Assembly (NCBI RefSeq): GCF_900105095.1
Contig: NZ_LT629743.1
Coordinates: forward strand, 2,969,501-3,033,500
From: Erythrobacter sp. HL-111
Lineage (GTDB): Bacteria > Pseudomonadota > Alphaproteobacteria > Sphingomonadales > Sphingomonadaceae
Length of the DNA stretch: 64,000 nt
Direction of reading: 5' to 3'
This document shows positions 12,284 through 21,418 of this stretch, in pieces (the stretch's first letter is position 1; each line of letters begins with the position of its first letter). Below the pieces are notes generated by a model. The model was given only the letters and a program-made list of their open reading frames with translations. It made no database searches and was not told where the DNA came from. The position numbers were made by a program, and so were the translations under genes.

Positions 12284-13771
12284 TCAGGGCGCCGGGGTCG
12301 CGACCGGCTCGAACACGGCGGTAGCGGGGTCGGCCGCGTATCGAGCCGCGTAATGCGCGGCGCCGCGTGCCACCTCGTCGACCGCGTCGACCAGCGCGGC
12401 GAATTCCTCCTCGTCCATCAGCGGCGAGAAATTGACCCGCACGAAGCCGGGCTTCTCCAGCTCCGCGCCCGCCCTCACCGCCGCGCGGATCGCGTCCGAA
12501 CGGGCGGCATCGATGTCCAGCAGGCGGTGGACATAAGGCCCCGCGCAGGCGCAGCCGCCGCGCGCCTGCACGCCGAAGCGGTCGGACAGGATGCGCGTGA
12601 CGAGCTGGTGATGGACCGGCGCGCCGTCCTCGCCGCGCACGCGGAAGGACACGATCGGCAGCATCGCCCCATGGTCGGGGCCTAGGATCTCGATCCGCGG
12701 GTTCGCCCGCCACCGGGCGAGCGCCGCGCGCCGCATCGCTTCGGCGCGCGCGTCCAGCCCGGCGCGCATCATGCAGCCGCGCACGATGACCGCGAGCGCG
12801 GCGCGGATGTCGGCGATCGCGTTGGGCGTGCCCGCTTCCTCGCGCGCCGCGAGATCGCCGAGATAGTCGTGCGCATCGGGCGTGACGAAGCTGACCGTGC
12901 CGCCGCCGGGGGCGGAGGGTGTGTCGAGCATCACCGCCTCGCGCCGCACGACGAGGATACCCGAGGCTCCCGGCCCGCCTACGAACTTGTGCGGGGAGGT
13001 GACCAGCGCATCGACATGCACGTCCGCTGCCGGGCGCATGGTCATCGAAAGATAGGGGCCGGCCCCGGCATGGTCCCAGATCACGCGCCCGCCATGCGCC
13101 TTCACCAGCCGCGAGACGGCGGCAATGTCGGTCAGCGCCCCGGTCACGTTGGAGCCGGCCGAGAAGGCGCCGATGATATGCCGGCCGGAAAATTCGCCAA
13201 GCCGCGCTGCGAGCGCCCCCATGTCCGGCCCGCCCGAAGCGCTTTCGGGAAGCTCGACCACCTCGGCCATGCTCTCGCGCCATGGGAGGAGGTTGGAATG
13301 ATGCTCGTACGGCCCGACCAGCACCACCGGCCGTTCGCCCTTCGCGTCGCGCCGGTCGGCTGCGAACAGGCGGACGAGTTTCTGGATGCCCGCCGTGGCG
13401 CCGTTGCCGGCGAAGATCACCGCATCCCCGGCCCCCGCGCTGCAGAACGCCCCGATTTCCGCGCGCGCCTCGCGGCGCAGGCGGTTGATCGAGCGCCCGC
13501 AGAAGGAAGCCTGCGTATGCGGGTTCGCATAGACCGGCAGGACCTCCTCCATCACGAAGCGTTCCACCTGCATCAGCGCCCGGCCCGATGCGGCGTAGTC
13601 CGCATAGATCAGCCTGACCGGCCCGAACGGCCCGTCGAAGACGAGGCCCTTGCCGATGATATCCCTGGCCAGCGTGCCGTGATGCAGGGCCGTTTCGATC
13701 GCCGCGCGGAAGGCGGCGAAGGGAGAAGCGGGTGCAGGCGGCGCCTTGGAGCGGGCAGGGGCGGTTGTCAT
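12284..13771 (-). CDS. class V aminotransferase-fold PLP enzyme (cysteine desulfurase-like)
   Basis: A 495-residue enzyme of the aminotransferase class V/NifS-SufS superfamily. Visible active-site features: the His158 region in GPYEHHSNLLPW, Asp233 in IWDHAGAG (binds the PLP nitrogen), Lys262 in VTSPHKFVGGPG (Schiff-base lysine), and a C-terminal ARGGCACAGPYVH segment with Cys residues at the place where desulfurases keep their catalytic Cys. It is longer than SufS (about 400) because of N- and C-terminal extensions. No suf or isc genes lie nearby, so a dedicated Fe-S role is doubtful. It is divergent from an Lrp-type regulator with only 73 bases between them, suggesting amino-acid-responsive control. 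The substrate is unknown. Confidence 0.88.
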   Translation of the reverse strand: MTTAPARSKAPPAPASPFAAFRAAIETALHHGTLARDIIGKGLVFDGPFGPVRLIYADYAASGRALMQVERFVMEEVLPVYANPHTQASFCGRSINRLRREARAEIGAFCSAGAGDAVIFAGNGATAGIQKLVRLFAADRRDAKGERPVVLVGPYEHHSNLLPWRESMAEVVELPESASGGPDMGALAARLGEFSGRHIIGAFSAGSNVTGALTDIAAVSRLVKAHGGRVIWDHAGAGPYLSMTMRPAADVHVDALVTSPHKFVGGPGASGILVVRREAVMLDTPSAPGGGTVSFVTPDAHDYLGDLAAREEAGTPNAIADIRAALAVIVRGCMMRAGLDARAEAMRRAALARWRANPRIEILGPDHGAMLPIVSFRVRGEDGAPVHHQLVTRILSDRFGVQARGGCACAGPYVHRLLDIDAARSDAIRAAVRAGAELEKPGFVRVNFSPLMDEEEFAALVDAVDEVARGAAHYAARYAADPATAVFEPVATPAP

Positions 13772-13844
13772 GCGACAATATTCGCGCGGGCGGAATCGAT
13801 TATCAGCACCTCTTTCGGGCGATTTGGGCTATGGAGCGTGTCAT

Positions 13845-14318
13845 ATGACCACCCAGACAATCGAAATCGACCGAATCGATCGAAAGCTCCTCGCCGCCCT
13901 TCAGGCCGATTCCTCGCTCAGCCAGCGCGCGCTCGCCGATAAGGTCGGGCTGTCGCAGAACGCCTGCTGGCGGCGGCTCAACCGCCTGCAGTCCGAAGGC
14001 GTCATCCTCGGCCAGCGCGCCGAGCTCGACCTGGCGCGGCTCGGCCTCGATCTCGTCGTCGTGGTGATGATCAAGACCCCGCATCATTCGAAAGAATGGG
14101 CCGAAGGGTTCAGAAACCATGTCGAGCGCCTGCCGGGTGTCGTCGACCTCTACCGGATCGGCGGGGAATGGGATTACCTCATCAAGGTCGTCACCCGCGG
14201 CATCGCGGGTTACGACCGGTTCTACCAGAGCCTCGTCGACGGCTTCGACCTCTCGGTCGTCACCGGGCATTTCGTCATGGAAGAGATGATGAGCGCCAAG
14301 CCGGTGGCGCTGGATTAG
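13845..14318 (+). CDS. Lrp/AsnC-family transcriptional regulator
   Basis: A 157-residue regulator with the family's two parts: an N-terminal winged HTH (IDRKLLAALQADSSLSQRALADKVGLS, about residues 9-35, then NACWRRLNRLQSEGVI) and a C-terminal RAM domain (about residues 65-150, including GGEWDYLIKVVTRG). RAM domains usually bind amino acids and drive octamer assembly. The ATG at 13845 is chosen because it starts just before the conserved HTH; an upstream in-frame TTG-type extension would add 33 residues overlapping the divergent promoter. It is divergent from the PLP enzyme at 12284-13771, its most likely target; that is inference from layout. Confidence 0.92.
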   Translation: MTTQTIEIDRIDRKLLAALQADSSLSQRALADKVGLSQNACWRRLNRLQSEGVILGQRAELDLARLGLDLVVVVMIKTPHHSKEWAEGFRNHVERLPGVVDLYRIGGEWDYLIKVVTRGIAGYDRFYQSLVDGFDLSVVTGHFVMEEMMSAKPVALD

Positions 14319-14424
14319 GCCGCCATCGATACCGCTGCCCAAGCCTCCGTCACCGGGATCGGACATCCGGGCCGGTGCCCCGGCCATGTCGATGGAGAAC
14401 AGGTGCCGGCTCGCCTGGAAGATA

Positions 14425-14450
14425 GGCCGGGAAAATGGGCCGGGAAAATG
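14425..14450. repeat. 13-bp perfect tandem duplication next to tRNA-Val
   Basis: GGCCGGGAAAATG occurs twice without spacer (14425-14437 and 14438-14450). The second copy runs into the encoded CCA end of the tRNA gene. On the minus strand the two copies give a pyrimidine-rich trailer just after the tRNA 3' end. It may be a simple slip duplication of trailer sequence. Confidence 0.85.
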
Positions 14451-14523
14451 GTGGGCGCGGCAAGGATTGAACTTGCGACCCCACCCGTGTGAAGGGTGTG
14501 CTCTACCACTGAGCTACGCGCCC
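14449..14523 (-). tRNA. tRNA-Val (anticodon CAC)
   Basis: On the minus strand this folds as a complete 75-base tRNA. The acceptor pairs GGGCGCG with CGCGCCC, the D arm is GCTC-AGTGGTA-GAGC, the anticodon arm is CACCC-TTCACAC-GGGTG with anticodon CAC (reads GUG valine codons), and the T arm contains GTTCAATC. The discriminator is A and the CCA end is encoded in the DNA. It stands alone between an Lrp-type regulator and sppA. Confidence 0.96.
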
Positions 14524-14550
14524 GTCCGGAGCGTGTCGGACAGGGGCGCG

Positions 14551-14579
14551 CCATTACCGCGCGCCCGCGCGCTTGGCAA
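14551..14579 (-). promoter_or_regulatory. putative promoter of tRNA-Val
   Basis: Minus strand: TTGCCA (14579-14574), a 17-base spacer, then TAATGG (14556-14551), about 28 bases upstream of the tRNA 5' end. The same layout, TTGCCC-N17-TAGAGG, stands upstream of tRNA-Leu in this window, which supports both. Confidence 0.5.
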
Positions 14580-14602
14580 GCGCCGTGTCGGCGTCCTCGC
14601 GC

Positions 14603-16489
14603 CTACTTCGCGAAGAGCTGCGCGAGCGTTTCGACCCAGCCGCGCGCCGCGCGGGCGGCCTGCGGACGGTCCTCGCCCGGGCAGGCGAGGCAATAGGCCT
14701 GCACCCCGCGCGCGCCCGAGAGCCGCTCGACATCCCCTGCGACCCGCGCGAGCACGCCCTCGCGCTGGCGCGCGGCCTGCGCGAAAAGGTCGCCGCCGGC
14801 CGCAGAGGGCGCAGGTGCGGCGGCTTCGGTCACGATCTGGCGGATCAGCGAATCGTAGCGCGGCGCGGCCTCGCCGAGGAAGCGCGGGTGCCAGTCGCCC
14901 TCATCAAGCTCGGCCTGCGCCGCGGTCCACCGGAGCGCGTCGTCGAGCCCGCCGAACTGGTCGACGAGCCCGATCTGGCGCGCCGTGCCGCCGTCCCAGA
15001 CGCGCCCCTGCGCGATCGTGTCGACGCGATCCACCGACAGGCCGCGCGATTTCGCGACCAGCTCGATGAAGTCGCTGTAGCTGTTGCCGACCGAAGCCTG
15101 GAGGATCGTGTCGACCTCCGGCGTCAGCCCGGCGATGAGATCGGGTTGGCCCGACAGCGGGGTGGTGCGGAAACCGTCGGCAGTGACTCCGATCCGCTCC
15201 GCCGCGTCCTCGAAGGTCGGCAGCACAGCGAAGACCCCGATCGAGCCTGTGATCGTTTCGGGCTGGGCGAAGATGCGGTCGCCCGCGGTCGCGATCCAGT
15301 AGCCCCCGCTCGCGGCGATATTGCCGAAGGAGACGGCCACCGGCAGGCCCTTGTCGCGGTAGCGCTGAACGGCGATGCGGATCTTCTCCGAGGCGATCGC
15401 CGAGCCGCCGGGCGAATTGACCCGCACGACCAGCCCGGCGAGATCATCGTCGAGCGCGCGGTCGAGCAGATCGACGATCCGCCCCTCCCCGGCCGTGCCC
15501 GGACCGGCATCGCCATCGACGATGGTGCCCGCGATGGTGACGACGCCAATCGCCTTGCCCGGCTCGTCCGGTGCGGTATCGGCGAGATAGGGGGCATAAT
15601 CGCTCCTGGCGAAGGCGCCGGGCCGTTCGTCCCAGCGGTCCTCGCCCGCGAGCTCGGCGACGCGCGTGCCGAATTCGGCGCGGCTGCCGAGCCGGTCGAC
15701 CAGCTTCGCATCGAGCGCCGCCTCGGCGAGGTCGCCCGCTGAAGCCTCGACCCAGGCGACCGGATCGCTCGTCACGCGGTCGATCTCGGCTGCGGGGCGC
15801 GCGCGTTTGACGTTGGCCTGCCATTCCTCCCACAACGCGCCGTAAAGCGACTCGAGGTTCTCGCGCGCCTCGGCCGACATGGAATTGCGCTCATAGGGTT
15901 CGACCGCCGACTTGAATTCGCCGACGCGGTAGATCCGGGCGTTGATGCTGAGCTTTTCGAGGAGGTCGGCGTAATAGAGATTCGTTCCGCCCGGCCCGCT
16001 TACCAGCGCGCCGCCCATCGGATCGACCCACACCTCGCTCGCGTGGGAGGCGAGCTGGAGGTGATCGTCGGCATAGGCGAGGGCATAGGTGAGGACCGGC
16101 TTGTCCGCCTGCCTGACCCGCTCGATCGCTTCGCCGATTTCCTGCAGGTGGACCTGGCCGCCCCCGGCGAACAGCGTGAGGTCGAACACCACCGCCTTGA
16201 CCCGTTCGTCCGTCGCCGCCGCGTCCAGCGCGCGCACCAGGTCGCGGGCCTGGAATTCCTGCACCGGCGCCTCGCCGCTCAGGATCGCCGTGAAGGGGTC
16301 GAGCGGGGCGCGTTCCTCGACCACGAACCCGTCGAGTTCGATGTAGAGCGCGCCCTCGCGCACCTTGCCCGGATCGGGGCTCGCCGAAAGCAGGCCGAAC
16401 AGGGCGATGAAGAACAGCAGCATGAAGACGAGCACCAGCCCGTCCTTGATCCCGACCAGAACCTTCCAGATCTTGCCCACGAAACTCAT
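14603..16489 (-). CDS. sppA: signal peptide peptidase SppA, 67K type
   Basis: A 628-residue membrane-bound serine protease (family S49) that degrades cleaved signal peptides. An N-terminal membrane helix (about 12-36, [18 protein letters not shown]) is followed by two tandem S49 domains. The Ser-Lys dyad is visible: Lys193 in GEFKSAVEP and Ser394 in IAASGGYW, in separate repeats as in the E. coli enzyme. Length agrees with the long form (about 618). The ATG at 16489 has AAAGGG upstream; the frame continues 95 codons further but that part overlaps the divergent pyrB promoter and start. It is divergent from pyrB with about 200 bases between. Confidence 0.94.
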   Translation of the reverse strand: MSFVGKIWKVLVGIKDGLVLVFMLLFFIALFGLLSASPDPGKVREGALYIELDGFVVEERAPLDPFTAILSGEAPVQEFQARDLVRALDAAATDERVKAVVFDLTLFAGGGQVHLQEIGEAIERVRQADKPVLTYALAYADDHLQLASHASEVWVDPMGGALVSGPGGTNLYYADLLEKLSINARIYRVGEFKSAVEPYERNSMSAEARENLESLYGALWEEWQANVKRARPAAEIDRVTSDPVAWVEASAGDLAEAALDAKLVDRLGSRAEFGTRVAELAGEDRWDERPGAFARSDYAPYLADTAPDEPGKAIGVVTIAGTIVDGDAGPGTAGEGRIVDLLDRALDDDLAGLVVRVNSPGGSAIASEKIRIAVQRYRDKGLPVAVSFGNIAASGGYWIATAGDRIFAQPETITGSIGVFAVLPTFEDAAERIGVTADGFRTTPLSGQPDLIAGLTPEVDTILQASVGNSYSDFIELVAKSRGLSVDRVDTIAQGRVWDGGTARQIGLVDQFGGLDDALRWTAAQAELDEGDWHPRFLGEAAPRYDSLIRQIVTEAAAPAPSAAGGDLFAQAARQREGVLARVAGDVERLSGARGVQAYCLACPGEDRPQAARAARGWVETLAQLFAK

Positions 16490-16652
16490 ATTCAGCCCTT
16501 TGCTGCGGCGGCAGCGCGTTTGGGCCTTGCACGCCCCGACGGCATCGGGAGAGCGAACAGGCCGGTTGTCTTGGAGTGCTTCGCCCCGAGATAGGAAGCA
16601 TCGCCCGGTCTTTCCATGGTCGGGATTCCCCGGGAAAGCGAAGGTCCATGGG

Positions 16653-16681
16653 TTGAGCGGCGCATGGCGCTCGACTAAGGG
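16653..16681 (+). promoter_or_regulatory. putative pyrB promoter, nearly leaderless
   Basis: TTGAGC (16653-16658), a 17-base spacer and TAAGGG (16676-16681) match the pattern seen before the tRNA genes here. A transcription start six to eight bases after the -10 would fall at about 16687-16689, only a few bases before the pyrB ATG at 16692, leaving almost no leader and no room for an upstream ribosome site. Confidence 0.4.
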
Positions 16682-16691
16682 CGTTGCCGCG

Positions 16692-17717
16692 ATGACCAGC
16701 CCGCCGCCTTCGCCGTCCGAAAGCCGCTTTCCGGCGGGCAGGGCGGCTTTCCCGCACCGCGACCTCACCGGCATCGGCCAGCTCGAGCGGCACGAGATCC
16801 TCTACCTGCTCGCCGAGGCGGAACAGTGGGTGGAACTGAACCGGCAGCGTTCGAAACATGCCGAGCTTCTGTCCGGGCTCACCATCATCAACGCCTTCTT
16901 CGAGAATTCGACCCGCACGCTGCTGTCCTTCGAGATCGCCGGCAAGCGGCTCGGCGCGGACGTGGTCAACATGGCTGCCGCGACCTCGAGCCTCAAGAAG
17001 GGCGAGACGCTGATCGATACCGCGATCACGCTGAACGCGATGCGGGCCGATGCGATCGTCATCCGCCATGCCTCGTCGGGGGCGACGCAGCTGATCGCGG
17101 ACAAGGTCGATTGCCCGGCCCTCAACGCGGGCGACGGCAGCCACGAGCACCCCACGCAGGCCCTGCTCGACGCGCTCGCGCTGCGGCACGCGCTGGCGGA
17201 GCGGGGCGAGGGCGCGGAGGATTTCACCGGCCGCACCATCGCGATCTGCGGCGACATCCGCCACAGCCGGGTCGCGCGCTCCTCGCTCCTGTGCCTGCAG
17301 GCGCTGGGCGCGACCGTGCGCCTGTGCGCGCCGCCCGCGTTGATGCCGGAAGGGATCGAGGCGATGGGGGCGGAGCCGTTCCACGATTTCGACGCCGCGC
17401 TGAAGGGCTGCGACGTCGTCATGATGCTGCGTCTCCAGTCGGAGCGGATGGCGGGGCAGTTCATCCCCTCGGCCCGCGAATACCGCCATCTCTACGGGCT
17501 GACGGCGCGGCGGCTGGAACGGGCCTCGCCCGATCTGCTCGTGATGCATCCCGGCCCGATGAATCGCGGGGTCGAGATCGACAGCGAGGTTGCCGACCTT
17601 GCCGGGCGTTCGCTGATCACGCGGCAGGTCGAGATGGGAGTCGCGATCCGCATGGCCTGCCTCGACATCCTCACGCGGACCGCGCGCGGGGTCGAAGGGT
17701 GGGAGGGCGAGCGATGA
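16692..17717 (+). CDS. pyrB: aspartate carbamoyltransferase catalytic subunit
   Basis: A 341-residue enzyme that joins carbamoyl phosphate to aspartate, the first committed step of pyrimidine synthesis. The carbamoyl-phosphate motif is ENSTRT (Glu71-Thr76), HPTQ is at 153-156 (EHPTQALLD), and the C-terminal aspartate-binding region has [11 protein letters not shown]. About 25 extra N-terminal residues (Pro/Ser-rich) precede the fold; no later Met is available before the conserved region. Its stop overlaps the next gene (ATGA), which encodes a dihydroorotase-like partner. No pyrI regulatory subunit is seen, consistent with the class of ATCase that assembles with a dihydroorotase homologue. Confidence 0.95.
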   Translation: MTSPPPSPSESRFPAGRAAFPHRDLTGIGQLERHEILYLLAEAEQWVELNRQRSKHAELLSGLTIINAFFENSTRTLLSFEIAGKRLGADVVNMAAATSSLKKGETLIDTAITLNAMRADAIVIRHASSGATQLIADKVDCPALNAGDGSHEHPTQALLDALALRHALAERGEGAEDFTGRTIAICGDIRHSRVARSSLLCLQALGATVRLCAPPALMPEGIEAMGAEPFHDFDAALKGCDVVMMLRLQSERMAGQFIPSAREYRHLYGLTARRLERASPDLLVMHPGPMNRGVEIDSEVADLAGRSLITRQVEMGVAIRMACLDILTRTARGVEGWEGER

Positions 17718-18955
17718 AGCAGGCCCGGCCCATCACCATCACCGGCGGCAGGCTGGTCACGCCATCGGGCGTGGTCGAAGGTGCGCTGCGGCTCGCGGAC
17801 GGGGTGATCGCGGCGCTCGGGGCCGGGCTGCGTCCGCAGGAGGGCGACGAGGTGATCGACGCGCGCGGGCTGCTCGTCGCGCCCGGCCTCGTTGACTTCG
17901 GCGTCTTCGCGGTCGACAAGCCGGCGTTCCATTTCGGCGGCATCACCCGCGCCGCGCTGATGCCCGACCAGTCCCCGCCGCTCGATTTCCCGAGCCGGGT
18001 CGGCTACATCGCCAAGAGCGGCAAGCCCGACCTGTGGGTCCACCCGCTCGCCGCCGCGACCCGGGGGCTGGAAGGGCGCGAACTCGCCGAGATCGCGCTG
18101 ATGCGGGAGGCGGGCGCGCGCGGCGTCGCCACGGGCCGGCGCTGGATCGCGGACAGCGGCGTGATGCTGCGCCTCCTGCAATATGCCGCCATGCTCGACC
18201 TCGTCGTGGTGGCCCATGCCGAGGATGCGGGGCTGGCAGGGGACGCGGCGGCCACCGCGGGCGAGATCGCGACCCGGCTCGGCCTGCCCGCCGCCCCGGC
18301 CGAGGCCGAGGCGCTCGCCATCGCGCGCGACGTCATGCTGGCCGAGATGGCGGGGGCGCGGCTCCACATCCGGCAGGTGACGACCGCGCGCGGCTTCGAC
18401 CTTGTCCGGCAGGCGAAGCAGCGCGGGCTTGCCGTGTCCTGCGGGATCAGCCCGGCGCATTTCATGCTGTCCGACCTCGCCACCGCCGATTTCCGCACCT
18501 TCACCCGCCTCTCCCCCCCGCTGCGGAGCGAGGCGGACCGTCAGGCCGCCCTCGCCGCCATCGCGGACGGGACGGTGGACGTGATCGCGAGCGGGCACGA
18601 CCCGCGCGGGCCGGAGGAAAAGCGCCTGCCCTTCGCTGACGCCGCGCCCGGCATGGCCGGGGCGGAGACGCTGCTCGCCATGACCCTTACCCTCGTGCGG
18701 GACGGGGTGATCGACACCGCGCGCGCCTTCGCTCTGCTCGCGGAAAACCCGGCGCGCCTGCTCGGCGTGCCGGCAGGCCGGCTCGAGCCGGGGCTGGAAG
18801 GCGACATCGCGCTGATCGATCCCGATGCGCCCTGGGTGATCGACCGCCGCAAGATGGAAGCGACCGCCGACAACACGCCGTTCGACCGGCAGGGCGCCCA
18901 GGGTCGGGTCAGGGCGCTGCTGAAGGGTGGCATCCGGGTCGGTGCGAAGGGCTGA
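17714..18955 (+). CDS. pyrC': dihydroorotase homologue lacking metal ligands (PyrC'-type partner of PyrB)
   Basis: A 413-residue amidohydrolase-fold protein overlapping pyrB by four bases. The place where true dihydroorotases have the HxH metal site (PGLVDxHxH) reads [20 protein letters not shown], so both histidines are gone. The later metal Asp motif is [11 protein letters not shown] rather than the usual DHAPH. One ligand-like His (VVAHAED) remains. It therefore cannot bind the usual zinc pair and is probably inactive. In Pseudomonas an inactive PyrC' encoded beside pyrB is needed to assemble the ATCase complex, and this gene fits that role. A catalytic dihydroorotase should be encoded elsewhere. 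The minus-strand terminator just downstream separates it from the next operon. Confidence 0.88.
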   Translation: MKQARPITITGGRLVTPSGVVEGALRLADGVIAALGAGLRPQEGDEVIDARGLLVAPGLVDFGVFAVDKPAFHFGGITRAALMPDQSPPLDFPSRVGYIAKSGKPDLWVHPLAAATRGLEGRELAEIALMREAGARGVATGRRWIADSGVMLRLLQYAAMLDLVVVAHAEDAGLAGDAAATAGEIATRLGLPAAPAEAEALAIARDVMLAEMAGARLHIRQVTTARGFDLVRQAKQRGLAVSCGISPAHFMLSDLATADFRTFTRLSPPLRSEADRQAALAAIADGTVDVIASGHDPRGPEEKRLPFADAAPGMAGAETLLAMTLTLVRDGVIDTARAFALLAENPARLLGVPAGRLEPGLEGDIALIDPDAPWVIDRRKMEATADNTPFDRQGAQGRVRALLKGGIRVGAKG

Positions 18956-18979
18956 GGCGCCAGCCGTTGGACGGTGACG

Positions 18980-19016
18980 AAAAAATGCCCCCGGAAGCGG
19001 CTCGCTCCCGGGGGCA
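18980..19016 (-). terminator. rho-independent terminator of the ParA/RHH/SPOR operon
   Basis: TGCCCCCGG (18986-18994) pairs with CCGGGGGCA (19008-19016). On the minus strand the hairpin is followed directly by six T (complement of 18980-18985). It ends the operon whose last gene stops at 19042. It may also block read-through from pyrC'. Confidence 0.85.
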
Positions 19017-19041
19017 GTCTCGCTGAAATCGTGATCCGCGC

Positions 19042-20607
19042 CTATTCGGTGCGCGCCGCGATCCGCACGCCGCGATCGACCGCGCCCGCGGGCGGGTTGG
19101 TCTTGGCATAGGCGAAGCAGCCGCCGCCGCCCTGCTTGACGGTGCGGCACATCGAACGCGCGCGGGGCAGGTCGAAACCCGCCGCGGCGACGCGGAAATA
19201 GGTCTTCCCGTTGACCAGCGCCTCGGTGATGACGACGTCGTGATCCTTGAGGCTCGGGTGCTTGCGCTTGAGGTTTTCCCAGCCGGCCTTGGCGAGTTCG
19301 TGGCTGTCCCAGCTGCCGAGCTGGACGAGGTGAGTGTCGGCGGAGGAGCGGGCCGGCGCCGGTGCGGCAGGCCTGGGGGCGGCATCGCCGCGCGCCGCTG
19401 CGGCGGCGGTGGCGGTGGCGGTGGCAGTGGCGGCCATGCGGGCTTGCGAGGCGTTCGCCGCGACGCGGGTCGGCCCGGGCTTCGCGGCGGCGACGTTCTG
19501 CACCACCGGGTTCGAGACGAAGCGCGGGGCACCCGGCGCGGGCTTCGCTGCCGGGGCGGCGGCGATCGCGGCGGCGGGCGCCTTGTCCGAGATGCGCGGT
19601 GCTGGCTTCGCGGCGGGCTTCGCGGCGGGCTTGGCGGGCGCATCGGCAGCGAGGCGGCTGGGCGTCGGATCGATCCGTTCCATCCGCGATTCGCCGCGCG
19701 CCATGGCAGGCCGTTCGCTCTCGCGCGGCTCGGCCGGGGCTTCGGCCCGTTTCGGCTCCGCCGACTTGACCTCGGCAGGGATACTCGCGGCGGCTTCGGC
19801 GAGTTTCGGCTCCGCTACCTTGTCCTCGGCCGGGATCGCCGCGGCGGCTTCGGCCACCATCTGCTCCTGGCTCGGGAAATTGGAGAGCGCGAGCATCGCG
19901 GGGAGGCCGCCGTCGGCCACCGGTGTCACCCGCAGGAGGCTCGCCACGCGGGCGCGGTAGTCCTCCGGCGAAGCGGTCGCGGCCCATTCGGACAGGCGCG
20001 CGTCGAGCTGGTCGGCGGAAACGTCCTCGGCCGCCATCACCCGCGCCGCGCGCCAGTTCCCGGCGAGCGCATAGGTGTAGGCGAGGTTCTGCCGCGCCTT
20101 GGGGGTGGCGAGCCCGGAACGCACCGCGTTGGTGAGCACGTGGACGCCGCGTTCCGGCTCCCCGGCAAGCGCATAGGCAAGGCCGAGATCGTCGCCCGGA
20201 ATGGCGTTCTCCCATTCGCGCAGGGTGGCGACCGCGGTCTTCGCATCGCCGATCGCGATGCTGGCGAGCGCGAAGCTCAGGACGGTGCGCGGGTCCTCGT
20301 GGCCGAGCGCGAGCGCATCGCCGAAGCTGGTCGCCGCGCTCTCGAAACGGCCGTTCTCGAGATAGGTCGCGCCCAGCATCGCGCGGTAGGCGGGATTGCG
20401 CGGTTCGGCGAGGACGGTGGCCTCGGCATGGGCGATCGCCTCGTCGGTCCTGCCCTTTTCCAGCGCGGTCTGCGCCTTGGCGAAGGAGGTTTCGGCGGGC
20501 GGGGCGCCGGTCGTGCTGCAACCGGCCAGCACCACGCTGGCGAGCGCGGTGGTGACGAAGAGCCCGACTCTCGGACCCCCGGTGCGGATGAAGGCAGTGC
20601 GATCCAT
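19042..20607 (-). CDS. TPR/SPOR-domain lipoprotein
   Basis: A 521-residue envelope protein. It starts with a signal peptide ending in the lipobox LAGC, then TPR-like helical repeats (about residues 40-230, e.g. KGRTDEAIAHAEATVLAEP), a long low-complexity Ala/Pro/Lys linker (about 235-430) with internal repeats, and a C-terminal SPOR domain (about 435-515, beginning HLVQLGSWDSHELAKAGWEN). SPOR domains bind denuded glycan at the division site, so a septal or peptidoglycan-linked role is likely. The linker includes an alternating Ala-Thr run encoded by a GTGGCG hexamer repeat near 19405-19430. It is the last gene of the operon with the ParA and RHH proteins and is followed by a strong terminator. 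Confidence 0.85.
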   Translation of the reverse strand: MDRTAFIRTGGPRVGLFVTTALASVVLAGCSTTGAPPAETSFAKAQTALEKGRTDEAIAHAEATVLAEPRNPAYRAMLGATYLENGRFESAATSFGDALALGHEDPRTVLSFALASIAIGDAKTAVATLREWENAIPGDDLGLAYALAGEPERGVHVLTNAVRSGLATPKARQNLAYTYALAGNWRAARVMAAEDVSADQLDARLSEWAATASPEDYRARVASLLRVTPVADGGLPAMLALSNFPSQEQMVAEAAAAIPAEDKVAEPKLAEAAASIPAEVKSAEPKRAEAPAEPRESERPAMARGESRMERIDPTPSRLAADAPAKPAAKPAAKPAPRISDKAPAAAIAAAPAAKPAPGAPRFVSNPVVQNVAAAKPGPTRVAANASQARMAATATATATAAAAARGDAAPRPAAPAPARSSADTHLVQLGSWDSHELAKAGWENLKRKHPSLKDHDVVITEALVNGKTYFRVAAAGFDLPRARSMCRTVKQGGGGCFAYAKTNPPAGAVDRGVRIAARTE

Positions 20608-20681
20608 GATGTTTCCCCTGTCGGTCCTTTTGGTGCGGTTCGCTGGTCGTTGCTCTGGTTCGGTGCGGGCGAGGGCGCGGC

Positions 20682-21401
20682 TCAGTTGCGGCGCATCCGG
20701 GCGGCGAGCGCGTCGAGTTCCTCGAATTCGGCGAGCAACGCGTCGAGCGCCTCGGTCACGAGGGCCTGTGCGCTCACCCCCTGCATGGTCGCGGCAAGGC
20801 GCAGCTTGAGATGGCGTTCGGTGTCGAGCCGCAGGGTGAAGGCGGCGCGCTTGCCCGAAGGCCGGGCGGCGGTTCGGGCGGCGGGGCGGGCCGCGGGCCG
20901 GCGGACCGGCTTGCGCGGCGACGGCGGCGGCGGCGGCGGCGGGGCGGGGGCCTCGAAGGCCTCGTGCCCCTCGCTTTCGTCGTCCTCGAAATAGCGCGCG
21001 GAGAGGTCTTCCTCCTCCTCGTCGCCCAGTTCGCCTTCCGAACCGTCCATCGCGGCATCGGCAAGGACGCGCTCGGCGAGCTGTTTCTGCTGGCGCCTGA
21101 CGACGGGGCTGCGGGCCTGGGCGGGGCTGTCGCCCGCGGCTTCGGGAAGGGTCGGGAGGATCGGCACGACCTGCGCGCCCGCGCCCGCTGCGTTGGGGCC
21201 AGCCCAGGCATTGTCCGCGTCGTCGCCGCGATCGTCACCCATGTCATTCCAGCCCAGATCCTCAAGCTGTTCGTCGGCGAGCGCGGCCATTTCCTCCGGG
21301 CTCTGGGTGAGCGGCGCGAGTTGCGGGCGCATGGCGGGCTTGGCCCCGCCCTTGCGCGCGAGCAGGGTCGGACCGAGCGAGGCGAAACCGGCTTCGGGCA
21401 T
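20682..21401 (-). CDS. ribbon-helix-helix-like protein paired with ParA
   Basis: A 239-residue protein. The N-terminal two thirds look disordered: acidic, Pro/Ala-rich, with a run of seven Pro and a basic RKPVRRPAARPAARTAARP block. The last 55 residues (KRAAFTLRLDTERHLKLRLA... through ALVTEALDALLAEFEELD) look like a ribbon-helix-helix fold: a short strand then two helices. RHH proteins are common partners of ParA/ParF ATPases in plasmid segregation. The ATG at 21401 has AGAGGGG upstream. It lies 17 bases after the ParA gene, so they are co-transcribed. DNA binding and partner interaction are inferred; a chromosomal centromere was not found. Confidence 0.7.
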   Translation of the reverse strand: MPEAGFASLGPTLLARKGGAKPAMRPQLAPLTQSPEEMAALADEQLEDLGWNDMGDDRGDDADNAWAGPNAAGAGAQVVPILPTLPEAAGDSPAQARSPVVRRQQKQLAERVLADAAMDGSEGELGDEEEEDLSARYFEDDESEGHEAFEAPAPPPPPPPSPRKPVRRPAARPAARTAARPSGKRAAFTLRLDTERHLKLRLAATMQGVSAQALVTEALDALLAEFEELDALAARMRRN

Positions 21402-21418
21402 ACCCCTCTCCCGCTCCC

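Noticed and set aside
17714..18955. Active dihydroorotase
   Set aside because: The HxH metal motif is replaced by DFGVF and the catalytic Asp region is changed; the protein cannot hold the usual zinc pair.
19400..19435. Short tandem repeat or CRISPR-like array
   Set aside because: The GTGGCG repetition encodes an Ala-Thr run inside the SPOR lipoprotein linker and has no spacers. No CRISPR-like array was seen anywhere in the window.
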